Source of the DNA: Bombus terrestris
Lineage: Eukaryota; Arthropoda; Insecta; Hymenoptera; Apidae
Assembly (NCBI RefSeq): GCF_910591885.1
Contig: NC_063282.1
Span: forward strand, 7,866,001 to 7,930,000
Length of the DNA stretch: 64,000 nucleotides
Direction: 5' to 3'
Shown here: positions 27,054 to 38,929 of the stretch, in pieces
Layout: the number at the start of each line of letters is the position of its first letter
How positions within the stretch are numbered: the first letter of the stretch is position 1
Notes under the pieces: generated by a model
What the model saw: the letters and a program-made list of their open reading frames with translations, nothing else
Told to the model about the DNA's origin: nothing
Databases searched by the model: none
Translations under genes and position numbers: made by a program

Positions 27054-27910
27054 AGGTAAATTCTTAAATAACAAGGCATTAACAATAACAGACTTCAAAT
27101 TATAAATAACTCTTCCCTCCAGGGTACAAATTGCAGCGCACGCAATCTTTTGGCCTCTTTATACATTATATAAACATATTTACATATATATATACTACAT
27201 ATATATCTATGTTGTATTCAAATACAAACAATTTTAAGATAGATTAAAATAAAAATACTCAGTTTATCTTTTACTCTAGTTTTATTAATATATTAAATAT
27301 TTATAAAAAGATGTCATCACGTTTGGGTTAATAAATTCTTAGAGAAATATACGAAAGATTTTAAAGCAATGTATTTGTAAAACTAAACTAACATTCTATT
27401 AAATAATATACATATGTACCATTTCTTTAGATAACTTGTTGAAATTTATTGGATTTATGATCATTTCCTCGAAAACATTGCTTTTTTTGTCAATGAATCT
27501 TTTGTAGTTTTCTCAGACCTTTGAAATATTCGGTTTTTTATTAGAAGAAACATTTTGTAATAATCAGAATAAATAATAATCGAAGAATAAGGAAAATTTT
27601 TCGTTAAAGGTGATATTTTTTCTATTGACTAGTATTAAATTTTTCGCTTTAATTAATATATTTGATCTCCAAATGAAAACAACATTTATTTGAACAGTGT
27701 TCTGGAAAAGTTCATAATAATTTTGTTTAAATCTCATAAAATGTAGAATATATGTACGGAGAATAGGCATAAAAATCTAATACTTATATAAATTGCAAAC
27801 GAAGCGCCTCTTCGCGGGGTCACTTGGAATCAATGGTCGATGGAAAATACATGTAAAGAGTATCAAAGGATTGATGTAGGTAGAGGATTCATATCAGAAC
27901 AGGCGCAAAA
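27054..27910. promoter_or_regulatory. Shared divergent upstream region of PGS1 and endophilin-B
   Basis: The 857 bp separate two divergent start codons. The DNA is AT-rich with an (AT) tract near 27180-27205. GC content rises at about 27795-27910, just before the endophilin-B ATG, and again at 27110-27165, before PGS1, as expected of two core promoters or 5'UTRs. No other gene was seen. Confidence 0.5.
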
Positions 27911-30900
27911 ATGGATTTAAACGTTAAGAAATTAGTGAAAGACGCTGGTGCTGCGCTTAGTAGAGTCGTACAGGTAAGAAGTGTTTAATATAATAATTCA
28001 ACAAATTTATGTTAATAAGAAAATGTACAGTTAAGATACTTGTGGCTGAACGCTGTCACTTCTGACATTTTGTACCTTTTTTTAGTGAAGAAACATTTCG
28101 ATGAAATAATCATTACTTGGCAATTACTATTTCACTTAATCTCTATGAAATTATATATTTTGTAATAATTTTTATATGTGGTACGTTATGTGTATGCTTT
28201 TATTTGTAATTTTTTTTCTAGAGATTACATTTAATTATTATTGAAATGTAAGGTTAGTAAATATATAGCACATTTGAATGATTGTTTCAATACTGTGCTA
28301 TTTGTTAATTTTCTTGTTTGTAACAATATCATTCTAGAGTGATATTGCTTATCTTTATAAAATTCCTTAATGTATAAAACTCCAGAATTGTTTAAGAGTT
28401 TTTAAAGAGTTTAAGTAATTAATCATTTGATGACTCAGAATATATCAAGTAAATTGAGATGACTAACACTTGTCATTTTTAATATTTATGCTAATGTCAT
28501 AAAAATTTAGAAAAAAGATATATTTTATTGTTAAGAAAAATAGAAAAAATGATAAAGAATTAAAAATTTAGTTGCCTTAATTTACTATAATGTTTAAAAT
28601 TTGGCTGTAGTTGACAGAAGAAACATTGGGAACATCAGAGAAAACTGAATTAGATGCTCATTTAGAGCACCTTGCAGATAGAGCAAATGCAACTAAAACA
28701 TGGACTGAAAAGATCCTTAGGAATATGGAGGCAGTACTTACTCCAAATCCAGGTATTATAAGAATATTATATGATACATTTAAATTATAAAGCTTTACAC
28801 ATATTTATGCAATGTATTTTTTTTACAGGCAATAGAATTGAAGATTTTTTTTATGAGAAGATTGATAAAAAGAAACCTAACAGATTGAGCAATTTAGAAT
28901 ATGTAGGCATGGATATGATAGAGGCAGGAAATGATTTTGGTCCAGGAATTGCTTATGGTATACAAAATTAATTTATTTATTACCATTGCTCTATAATTTT
29001 ATATAAGTTTTAAAACTTCTGCTTTAGGCAGTGCATTAAACAAGGTTGGACAATGCCAGCAAAAGTTAGGACAAATTCAGAGAAATTTCATTAAAGATTC
29101 TGCTAATTGTTATATACAACCTTTAAGAAAGTTTTTAGAAGGTGAAATGAAAACTGTTACCAAAGAAATGTCAATATTGGAAAATAAACGGTATGTATTT
29201 CATTTTTTCTGTACATTTAAATGTATATTGTTAATATTACTAATTTTTATTTTCAGATTGGACTTAGATTCATGTAAAAACCGAGTAAGGAAAGCAAGAA
29301 GTATGCTGGGTCAGCAGAGTGTAAGTTTTACTATTTATCATTTTATTTAATTATATACGGTACATATTTACTACGTGTTTTGTCCTATACATTGCTGCAT
29401 CTCATAGGAGACTGGGGTATCACCCGAAGTATTACTTGATCAGGTATTAATGGAGTTGACACCTTCAATGATTCAAAATTTGCGACTAGCTGTGTACTTT
29501 TCTAAATACACGTTTAATTTTTTTATAATTTTATATTTTTTATTTAAAGTTTTTGTAAAAAGTGGTAAAATTTGTAATTACAAATGGATAAATTTAAAAG
29601 TTTCATAAAAAAACATTTTATGAAACTTTCATTTGTAATTGCAAATTTTACCATTTTTGTTATTATGATATTTATGCTAACCATACATAACTTTTATTGT
29701 AAAGTTATGCTGTAAGTTATTTCCATTATCTGTCACTTTATGTTGCACAAACAATTTTTTATGCTAATCAGATGCAAGGAATAAAACTCTTTATTACTCT
29801 ACTCAGGCAGAGAGGGAGTTGAGAATAGCACAATCGGAGTTCGATCGTCAAGCAGAGATAGTGAAATTATTGCTGGAAGGTGTTCAAAGTTCTCAGGCTG
29901 GGCACTTACGTTGTTTGCATGAATTTGTCGAGGCACAAGCACGTTATTATGCTCAATGTCATGCAACAATGCAAGATCTGCAACGTGAACTTGCTGGGTA
30001 AGATGACGAATTTTTCTTTAAAAGTTTTTTCTTCAAACATTGTTTAATTATCCTGCACTGACCTTGTACAGCTATCCCACTCTTTGGTGATCCGAGTGAG
30101 TAATGTCTAATACTTATTGGATGCTGTGTCATATATGACACGTAAAAGTATTTAGGATAAGCTTATAGAATCATTACTCATTCGCAAAGATCATCATGTA
30201 GAATATTCTATTGCTTAAAATTCTGCTCATTTTTATAAGCGCGATATATGTAATGTTTTTTTTGTTTGTTCTAAATAGTAATTGTAATTTATTTTATTTA
30301 TATGCTTCACAATAAAAATGGTATCTTTGTTTTTGCTCTAGTCCTATGCTTCTTATACTTATTCATTCCTCTGATGCATTCTTTCTATTCTTTATCTTTG
30401 CCTGCATGATTGGGATTGCAGGACGCGTCAGCCGAGTCCTTTGCTGCGAGTCAACAGCGAAGATGTGATCGAGCTAACACCCTCACCTTCACAATCCCAA
30501 AATTCCTCTATAAATCCACCCCTTTCTGATTCTACTTACGTTACTGCTACCTTTGAGACGGATACTTCGAATGTTTAGCTTTACAAATTTATAATCGCGT
30601 TTAAAAAAAGGGCAATAACTACTTCGTAATAATTGTGATCTAAAATAATAAACAGTAGCTTACTGCATTTTTTCTTTGATATATATATAAGTATATATAT
30701 ACATGTTAACAAATACAATTTTAGAAGTATGTTAAATAATTGTTAGTCTATTATGCTACTTTAAAACTTGTAACTATCAGAAATGAGTGAATAAATTATC
30801 TCTATGAAATGTTTATTTACCGCTAATGAATTTTGTATAGTGAAACAATAGCAATTTAGCTATGAAAATAATGGAATCAGGAGAAGAATTTTATTATGTA

Positions 30901-32733
30901 CATTTTTTTCTTTTTTTAAATATTTTCATACTTGAGTCAATATCCAAATATGCACTGTACAGCTGATTAATGTTTGTTCCTAATGCATGTTGCTAAATTT
31001 TCTTTAGTATTAACAATGTATCTGTTAAAAGGTATTGGGATATTCTTTCTCAAAATTTCGTTATCTTTCGTTTACTATTATCTATGTTTTCCTATTTGTC
31101 AAACCGCTTATGCTTCCATATGTGTATCAATATAATTTATCAATAATTTTAATTATTTTTATTCATATGTATGTAGCATGTAGATTATATAAAATCCTAA
31201 TGGTAATCAAAATTCCTGCATATTTCTTACAAAATAAAGAAAATTTTAGTATTTGTAGTATTATCAAGTTTTTTATGTTGAATTATATAGTCTACAAATA
31301 CAGTCCAAATTTTAAATGTTAAAAAAAAAAGTTTCTCATGTTTGCACAAATAGCTGATTCACTATAAAATGCATGTTCACCAAACTCAACCAAGTTGTAA
31401 TTTATCCTACCCAGCTTATCTGGGGGTCCTTATCATCCGACTACCCAATCAACATCCAATGTATCAGGAAATGACGATGAGCAACTAGCAAGGGTATTAT
31501 GTGATTTTTCTGCGACAAATTCTGAAGAATTAAGCGTCGTGCAAAATGAGGTAACAAAATTTGTGATTTAATTAAGAAGAAGCATGTTTGCAGCATAGCC
31601 GTACAAATGGCATGAAACGTTATTAAAAGTGAGTTGCATTTATATTAGTTCAATTATATTTATAAAAATTTCGTGATATCAATTGGAAATATTTTATAAT
31701 TTACTTATATTAATTGTACGAACTTTTTATTCCCTTAAACTCAAACGTATAATAACATATGATAAAAGTTAGCGCATTTCTTAGAATTATATTGTATGTA
31801 TATGAATACAGATAAAAAATTGTGCATTTTAAAATCGTCAAATTTAGTGCAATATAAATGCGTTTTTTGTTTATTATACTATATAATAGGAAAGATATAG
31901 TAGATAACACATAATGTTACTTATATAAGAATTTTCCATGATATATTGTCATATAGTTTAAAATTATTTTATATAGTTTTTATAGTTTAGATCTTTTTGT
32001 TTCTATAATGTATAAAATAAAAGTAGAACGTTTGAAGTAGTGTAAATAAATTTTTATAGTTTTATGTATCGTAAAAATGATACAAGGTGTTACAAAATAA
32101 GAAGATATATACTTATATACATTGGGATTGCATATGATACTCAGTTATCTTAAGTCTCTCTGTTTAAAAATTAGCACTTTTATATACCTGACATTAAATC
32201 TCTAAGAAAAATTATGCATGATATATATATCTATATTTTTTAGTTATAAGTTTCATAAATGTATAATTTTCTTACTTTTGTTAAATTTGTTTTTGGTGTT
32301 TAATATGTCTGTTTGTTCTGATTTCATTTGTATATTTGTTTACGTATAAAGTATTGTTACGTGTACGCATATAGTAAAGCACATATAAAAGAACACACAT
32401 GTACATTTATTCAAATTCTGCATGTATAAAAAATAAATTCATTTATTCTGTTAAATGTATTTTATTTTTCATAACCTTAAACATGCATCAGCAGATTTTG
32501 ACCTTTCAAGTCTAGCTTTTTAGAAGTTTGGTAGATTATTTTAAAGAGAATTGTAGAGTTTATTAATATGTTATAAAATTTTATAAAATTCAACTATCTT
32601 GTAGGTAATTACGGTTATCGAGATACCCGGCAATGAGGAGTACGTAATTGGTATAAGTGGAATAAGACGAGGAAAAATACCCACAGCATATCTAGAATTA
32701 ATTGATGTTGGTCAACGAAAATTCAGTCAATAA
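27911..32733 (+). CDS. EndoB: Endophilin-B (BAR and SH3 domain protein), long isoform
   Basis: Endophilin-B proteins bend membranes through an N-BAR domain and recruit partners through an SH3 domain, acting in autophagy and in mitochondrial and Golgi dynamics. Exons: 27911..27973, 28611..28752, 28829..28957, 29028..29190, 29257..29320, 29408..29443, 29807..29997, 31415..31550, 32605..32733; 1053 nt and 350 aa with consistent phases. The N-terminal amphipathic helix starts MDLNVKKLVKDAGAALSR. The BAR region runs to about residue 262 (AQSEFDRQAEIVKLLLEG, HLRCLHEFVEAQARYYAQC). The SH3 spans about 288-343 (ARVLCDFSA...GKIPTAYLELI). It is unusual: the ALYDY position reads VLCDF and Tyr321 sits where SH3 domains carry Trp. 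Exon 6 is only 36 nt. It is convergent with RpS18. Confidence 0.92.
29557..29659. repeat. 103-bp fold-back repeat in an endophilin-B intron
   Basis: The arms 29557-29586 and 29630-29659 are near-perfect inverted repeats of 30 bp (about two mismatches). Inside, a further inverted pair (AAAGTTTCATAAAA with TTTTATGAAACTTT) extends the stem almost to the centre. It lies between exon 6 (36 nt) and exon 7. It may be a palindromic MITE; I see no clear target duplication. Confidence 0.65.
30072..30095 (+). other. Candidate 24-nt alternative exon of endophilin-B
   Basis: A 24-nt stretch is bounded by TTGTACAG on the left and a strong GTGAGT donor on the right, 75 nt after exon 7. Spliced from exon 7 (phase 2) it reads GYPTLW and then TGA, which would end the protein just after the BAR domain. 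Splicing signals are seen; use is inferred. Confidence 0.3.
30422..30578 (+). CDS. EndoB: Alternative terminal exon of endophilin-B (SH3-less isoform)
   Basis: The sequence GATTGCAG precedes an open stretch that joins exon 7 in phase (GG|G ACG CGT CAG) and runs to TAG at 30576-30578, adding about 52 codons. It encodes a Ser/Thr/Pro-rich tail (TRQPSPLLRVNSEDV, ELTPSPSQSQN) with no SH3 domain; the predicted protein is 314 aa. An AATAAA lies at 30647-30652, about 70 nt after the stop, as expected for a terminal exon. Codon use is GC-richer than the surrounding intron. The SH3-coding exons downstream also splice correctly from exon 7, so two isoforms are plausible. Part of the exon could instead be used internally. 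Confidence 0.55.
30647..30652 (+). promoter_or_regulatory. AATAAA after the SH3-less endophilin-B exon
   Basis: A canonical polyadenylation hexamer about 70 nt downstream of the alternative TAG stop. Confidence 0.5.
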
Positions 32734-33072
32734 CTTTAATGCACATTCCTTGCATTTAAATGCTTCATTCTACTTTCAATTTTAACTGCAATTGCATTAT
32801 GCACTATAAAATATTTCTTCCACTTCGTGCAATTAATGTAAAAAAAAATTATCAAAGTGTGATCAATTGAGAAACTACATTTCTCGGATTATATATTTCT
32901 TGCTCCTAAAATCTACATAAATAATACATATCAAACAAGAGCAGTCAATTTTTAAAATACGAGAACACGATTATATAATACGATTAGTTAGAAAATGTTT
33001 TCATAATTGTAAATCAGTTGTTGTTCAAAGTGAAAACTGTATTCTATTAATATTAAAATCGTGATATATACT

Positions 33073-33168
33073 AATAAACGTTAATATTGTCTTTAATAAA
33101 TATATTCTTTAAAATAGGCGCCACTTATTCTTAAAATGAAACCCTTAATATTGTTTTATTAATTTATT
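33073..33168. promoter_or_regulatory. Facing poly(A) signals of endophilin-B and RpS18
   Basis: Plus-strand AATAAA occurs at 33073-33078 and 33095-33100 (endophilin-B). Minus-strand AATAAA occurs at 33163-33168 and 33155-33160 (RpS18). The two convergent transcripts would therefore end within tens of bases of each other or overlap. Confidence 0.6.
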
Positions 33169-33189
33169 AATAATCAAGAAAATACAAAA

Positions 33190-34406
33190 TTACTTCTTTT
33201 TTGATACACCCACTGTACGACCGCGACGACCCGTAGTCTTTGTGTGCTGACCACGTACACGCAAGCCCCAGTAATGACGTAAACCTCGGTGGGCACGAAT
33301 CTTCTTCATTCGTTCCAAGTCCTCACGAAGTTTTGAATCCAAATATGAACTGGTAAGCTATAAAATATAATACAATTTGTAACTTCTATTTTGTAACTTC
33401 CTTAAAAATTGAAATGAAAAGAGCAATGTAAGGAATGTAACAATATTGAACTTTATATGTTGCACGTTAATTAATTATTCGACAGACCATTTAACTTCAA
33501 TGTTAAATAGCAACCTATCATGCAGTTTCTCTGGCACAAGCTACCATCTAATCCATACATAAAGTTCATATGGTTAGTCGTGAAACTGTGCATTATATAG
33601 TTAGGGATCTCTTTTTCTTTTGTTATACACACCTGTGAATATTTGCCATCAACGATATCTTTTTGTCTATTCAAGAACCAATCTGGGATTTTGTACTGCC
33701 TAGGATTAGCCATAATTGTTACAATTTTTTCAACCTAATAACAAAAAATCAAATAAATATTATAAAAATACGATAAATCTTGTTTGTATGACATTACTGT
33801 TAAATTAATTCTTACTTCTTCCTCTGAACATTCTCCAGCACGCTTATCTAGATCAATATCAGCCTTTTTTAAAACGATGTTGGCGTAACGACGACCAACA
33901 CCTTTAATTGCTGTCATAGCAAACATAACTTTTCTATTACCATCAATGTTCGTGCCCATGACACGAAGAATATGTTGGAACTTCTCTGGAATTACAAGCG
34001 ACTGAAACATAAATTTGAAGTAATTAGAATAAAATTTCATATGTAAGTCGCACGCATTAAGATTACAATGCGAGATAACCTATAAACGTATACTGTCATC
34101 AATTAATTGTTCCGAAATTTATTTTGATATATGATAGAAAATAATATGAGAACATGAAAAATATAATAAAAGAAAAAACAATTAATTAAAGAATCTTATA
34201 TTATAATTCTTGGAAACAGAAGTCATAACCAAAACATTCAACAGATAACAGAATATTATTTAACTATCTTTGAAAGGATAAAAAATATTTTCTTAACCGG
34301 TTACACGAATAATCGTTTTGTAATTTTTTATTAAAAATTTGTGTATTTTGTATAGGATTCTCTCTACAATTAAAGATTTAAACTTCTCATGCACGAAACT
34401 CACCAT
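33190..34406 (-). CDS. RpS18: 40S ribosomal protein S18
   Basis: This is a component of the head of the small ribosomal subunit, family uS13. Exons: complement(33190..33357, 33633..33734, 33816..34001, 34404..34406); 459 nt and 152 aa, the usual eukaryotic length. The first coding exon holds only the ATG, followed directly by GTGAGT; exon 2 begins SLVIPEKFQHILRV. Recognisable blocks are TAIKGVGRRYANIV, NPRQYKIPDWFLNRQ, LRHYWGLRVRGQHT and the basic tail GRRGRTVGVSKKK. The gene is convergent with endophilin-B. Introns are 81, 275 and 402 bp. No anomalies are seen, so this is very probably the functional intron-bearing copy, not a retrocopy. Confidence 0.97.
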
Positions 34407-34445
34407 CTTGCTGCAGTGTCTGTCACAGAAAGAACTAAAAGCGGA
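34407..34445 (-). promoter_or_regulatory. RpS18 5'UTR with possible TOP-like pyrimidine tract
   Basis: On the minus strand the 40 nt before the ATG read CGCTTTTAGTTCTTTCTGTGAC...GCAGCAAG. A pyrimidine-rich TTCTTTCT start is typical of ribosomal-protein mRNAs (5' TOP). The exact start site cannot be fixed by eye. Confidence 0.4.
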
Positions 34446-34869
34446 ATCGCATTCAAATCCTTCCTAAAGAGGGCATTGCTTATCCATTATTAGCATTGAA
34501 AAATATAATTAAAATGAAAATATATTTTAAAATATTGTAAATTAATATACTTAGTATTTTAAATAATTAAATTAAATAAGGACTTTTTATGTAACGAGTA
34601 TAGACTTGTATATTGTACTTTATTTGTACTATATTGTACTTTTATTAGAATGTTATTTTATAAAATTGACAGTTCTGCATTAATATTGTTAAAAATTTAT
34701 AATTTTCAAAATTTATAATTTTTGTTATTTAATACATAGTTATACATAATATTAACAAATTCTTTTAAATTAAAATTATGTACTTGTTAATTTAATACGA
34801 TTAGACTATACGTTGACATTATGTGGCAACAGATGGCGTTCTTAGCACTATATTTGTAAAGGATATATA
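34446..34869. other. AT-rich spacer right of RpS18
   Basis: No gene is seen. The first 70 bp probably belong to the RpS18 promoter. The rest is AT-rich and ends at the TA target of the MITE. Confidence 0.5.
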
Positions 34870-35083
34870 TTAGGTCATCCCATAAGTTCGTGCCAACTTT
34901 TGTGTATCAATTTATGTGTCGATTTATAAACATACGGCGATAAGGGACCAATGTACTTGAAAAATGGGAAGAAGTTGTACAACGAGAGGGGGATTACATT
35001 TTTTCATGAAACTGAAAGATATGTAAACAATCTTAACATATATAACCGCTCGAAAAACGGAACGAACTTATGGGATGGCCTAA
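34870..35083. mobile_element. Mariner-derived MITE, 214 bp
   Basis: The terminal inverted repeats (TTAGGTCATCCCATAAGTTCGT on the left and its mirror, TTAGGCC..., on the right) match over 22 bp with one mismatch, and the element is flanked by a TA duplication (34868-34869 and 35084-35085). Its interior still carries the end of a mariner transposase frame (LEKWEEVVQREGDYI), showing that it arose by internal deletion of a full mariner whose 3' end it keeps. It has no coding capacity and depends on a transposase in trans. Confidence 0.88.
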
Positions 35084-38000
35084 TACATGTAATATAAGAT
35101 GGAGTCATTATTGCAAATAAGTGCATGTATTCTCCAATTTTATAACACTTTAGTTTCTGTTATACTAGATTATAAAACGTACTAATGAGAGGATAAGTAA
35201 TAAAGTGGGGAGTAAAAGTTATACAAAACATTAGACTATGCAGTGAGTTTTTGAGTCACAAAAAGTTATTAAAATCCATCAGAAATATAGTACATACTTA
35301 CTTAGAATACTATCCACATTGCGTCTGCGCGAACTTTGATTGGATTTAAATGAATATACTGAAAATGAATATTGTTAGGAAAGTTTTCGAGCATAGTGCA
35401 ATAAAATCGACCTCGCGGGTATAATTTCGATAACTCAATAAAAAACGAAGGACTGAAAAGTAATCGTGTATGTAGGAGGATTGTCGTTTTCCACGGGATA
35501 CGATTTCCTGCTTGGTTTTCCAACGTTTGCCTCCTTTCATCCCCGGATCCAGGAGGGTGGAACAAAAACGAGCGTCCAGAGGGTAATAGGGAGAAGAAAT
35601 TCCGAGGTATGATACTCCTCTGATTCGTTTTACGACGGTCGTTTCCTCGAATTAGGACGGAATAAGAAAGAATTCGTGAATCCGCTGATTTCGACCAACC
35701 CCTCTTTTATCCTGTTCTTTCGGATATACACGTACATCATATAAATATGCAAAAGTTCATGTATGTAAATGCACGACTATTTGCTGAAACGGAAGAGAGA
35801 TTTTACAAGAGAAGTTGGTATACTGTTTGTTATCAAAATACAAATGGATGATACCAAATTAAATTAAGGTTATGTAATTTTTTATTTATAAGGTATATTT
35901 GCTCCCTAGTAATTTATTCTTCTTTGTTATTCTTTTATTTTCAGATTATGTAATAATTATAAACATCTATCTATAACTTTTTTATCTGTAAGATGATAAA
36001 TACACGTTAGTAATTCATGTGAACAATTTAATAATGCGCAATTGTTAAAACAGAATTATCTGTAATTTTATGGTTAACTGGTGAGAACAATTCATTTTAA
36101 ATGATATGACTATTATATGAGTCAGAGCATAAGGTAGATTATGCTTTCTTTTACTATACATACGTGCAGAATGTGTATATGTATGTATAGAAATGTTATT
36201 TAGAAAAGATTATTTCATATTAAACACTTAATTGGCTGTAATATTTTCGAATATCTCCGAACTGATTTCTTTTTGATCCAAGAAACAACATAATTTTAAT
36301 CCTAGCACGAGAATGAAAGTCAAGACCACAAAGGTCCGAAAGTGTTAAGCGTTAATTTTCCCGTGAAACGTGAGATCGTGACGTTTGTGACGAATAAACG
36401 GGAAACTAACCGTTCACTATTCCAATAGGATGAACATTGAATGATACAGACCAGCTATAGTTATCGCCACGTGCTGACATATGGGCTTTAGGGCTTTGTC
36501 GGTATCCAGTGGTCTCTTTGCGGGGGTGGTAAATGGTATGTCATCGTGTTAAATGGCCCTGATGCCCACGAATCCATTCAAGGGCGTATCTTTACTAAGA
36601 CTCAAAACCAATTCTTGCGGCTAATTTCCACCGTTTATACGTTTAATTGCCTTTTCGAGCCACCTGGACTACTAGCACTCCATGAACCGATCTCGTTCAA
36701 TGGAGTTTCAAATTGTAACGTTTACAATTTCCTAGAATCTATTGATTTCTATTGTCACTCGAAAATACGATATTATATGTCACACCATCATCCGTATTGT
36801 ATCTTCTCGACTAATCTGTCCATTATTTTATTAATTTTATTATTTTATTAATTCATTATATTCATTAATATGTCCATTAATACTCCATCTGTCTTTTATC
36901 TTTACACCAAAGTTAGAATTATAATTCTATTAGAAGAATTATAATTTAATATAATTATTAAAATTTAAGGAGTGAAATATCTAATATACTAAATTGCTAT
37001 ATTTTTACTTTGTCTCATATCTAGGGGATGAAACATCTAGTATCCTAAATCGGTATAATTATTATTTTATTTCATTACAATCCGAAGTAGCCACTTGATT
37101 AATATCTGAAAATGATTACTAGAGATTTGAGTTAACTATTATCATTTTATGAACACGGTTCGCAATTACACAAAGTGAAACCGAAGTTATATTTTTATCG
37201 GTAAGGACCGTAAAAATAGGATTGCTTCCGCGGTAAGAAAAAGGGAAATCTACGAAATTTTGTCAAATGCGTTGTAACGCTGTCTTATGACGGCGAATGG
37301 AATAAGTCATTTTTCCTGATGAGGGTTAGGTGTATATATCATCTTTATTCTGATGGTTTATCTACATTCTGTGACCAAGGTTACTTCCTTTTCCTAAAAA
37401 TCCTCTTTCCGATGGACTACTGAACGCTCCTTTACCCAACGTTATTCTATAAATCATGCTCGTCTTGACGATTATTTATCATAGGATTTATCATAGGAAC
37501 ATATTTGTCTCTTCCTACTTAAAAATTTTACTATTTTTGTGCATTCTAGTATCCTATTTATTTTCTATGCAAAAATGAATATAATTTGCAGTCATATGAA
37601 ATATGATTTTTAGAATTTCTTCACATTAATAATTATATAGAATTTTCGAAAATTTATTGTATGAAATTTATGTTCTTCCGAATTTTCAAAAATTACTTTA
37701 TTTCATGAAATGTTTTTTTTCTTTTGGTTCTTAAAAAATTATTTTCCTTCGACAAAGCGTCTTGTAATTAACATTCTTGATTTTATAATATCTATTTTTA
37801 TAATAAAATATATTATTATTATAATTAATTATTATATAATATATTATAATATATAATATATATAAAATATTATATAATAATTAATTATAATATAATAATA
37901 ATATTTTTATAATAAAAATTAATTATACATCTTATTAACGTGTTTTCGTAAAGGTACTTTTATTTTCTAGGGGCAATGATAAATTACCAAATAAATAGGT

Positions 38001-38490
38001 TGAGAGAAAGCAACTGTAAATTTACGATGCTCCGCACATGGAGCAACTTTCTACTCTTCATGGGGTATAATTGGGGGGGTATAATCGACAATAATGCATT
38101 CGTACAGTAGATTATCGTGTGTAAATGGTGACCGTGACGAAAGTCAATTACCTGGTACGGTACCATTTTCAGCCTTACCTGGTTTGCAAGAGCCACCCGC
38201 AATCTTTGTCGGCAAACAGGCACTCGTAAATAACTATAGGAACGTCTCAATGTTAGCAGGACCCTCGTTTCGCATTGTCTACGAGATACCGACGTGTTAG
38301 GCACGCACCCTGAATTTCAGTTAGTTTAAACAGTTCTTTCAGACTGAAAGAATAGGGAGACCAACATAAGAGCTACTTTCCCTTATCGAATCTTCATAAA
38401 AAATATTAGAATATTATAATGTTCAAATTTCAATTCAAGAATTAAAATCAACGATTCACTTATTTAACTGGAAATACTTTTATATTTCCG
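35084..38490. other. Gene-poor DNA with two GC-richer islands
   Basis: Islands at about 36430-36720 and 38080-38310 are GC-richer and may be conserved non-coding elements. The second contains the palindrome TGGTACGGTACCA near 38154-38166. Frames of 60-106 aa exist on both strands but show no family traits. Positions 37795-37930 are an AT-only tract. No gene was recognised. Confidence 0.45.
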
Positions 38491-38496
38491 ATAATT

Positions 38497-38810
38497 TCAA
38501 CCTTCAAATTCTAAAACACAGATCTTGTTTGATTTATATCAAAATCCAAAATCATACAATTCTAGAAACTTCTCTTTTCAATCTTCAAGTTCCAAACACG
38601 GGATAAACAAGATCTTTTTTGATCAAAGCCAGAATCCAAAATCACTCCAGCTATTTCTCCTTTCAGTTTTTAAATTGTAAAACGCAGCTCTTGTTTGGTT
38701 GAAACTAAAATCCAAAATCATATAATTCTAGCAATTTCTTCTTTCAATCTTCGAGCTCTAAAACACAGATGCTGTTTAATCTAAATCAAAGTATAAAATC
38801 ATAGAGTTTT
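38497..38810. repeat. Degenerate tandem repeat, four units of about 84 bp
   Basis: The block AATCCAAAATCAT..., followed by TTCTAG, a TTTCTTCTTTCAATCTTC-like segment and AAACACAGATCTTGTTT, recurs with landmarks at about 38542, 38632, 38707 and 38791. The copies are diverged and their spacing varies from about 76 to 90 bp. Confidence 0.6.
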
Positions 38811-38929
38811 ATATAGCAAATATTTTCGCTTTCTTTATTTAGTTTTTAAAGCGACTGTCTGAGAGAACCACGTCTGTCTACACGTGATTTCATTCGGTTC
38901 CTTCATCCTTTCTTCTCGGATAGATACGT

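Noticed and set aside
35302..35565. Minus-strand 87-aa and 64-aa frames
   Set aside because: Two overlapping frames with no family traits; likely chance openness in a GC-richer patch.
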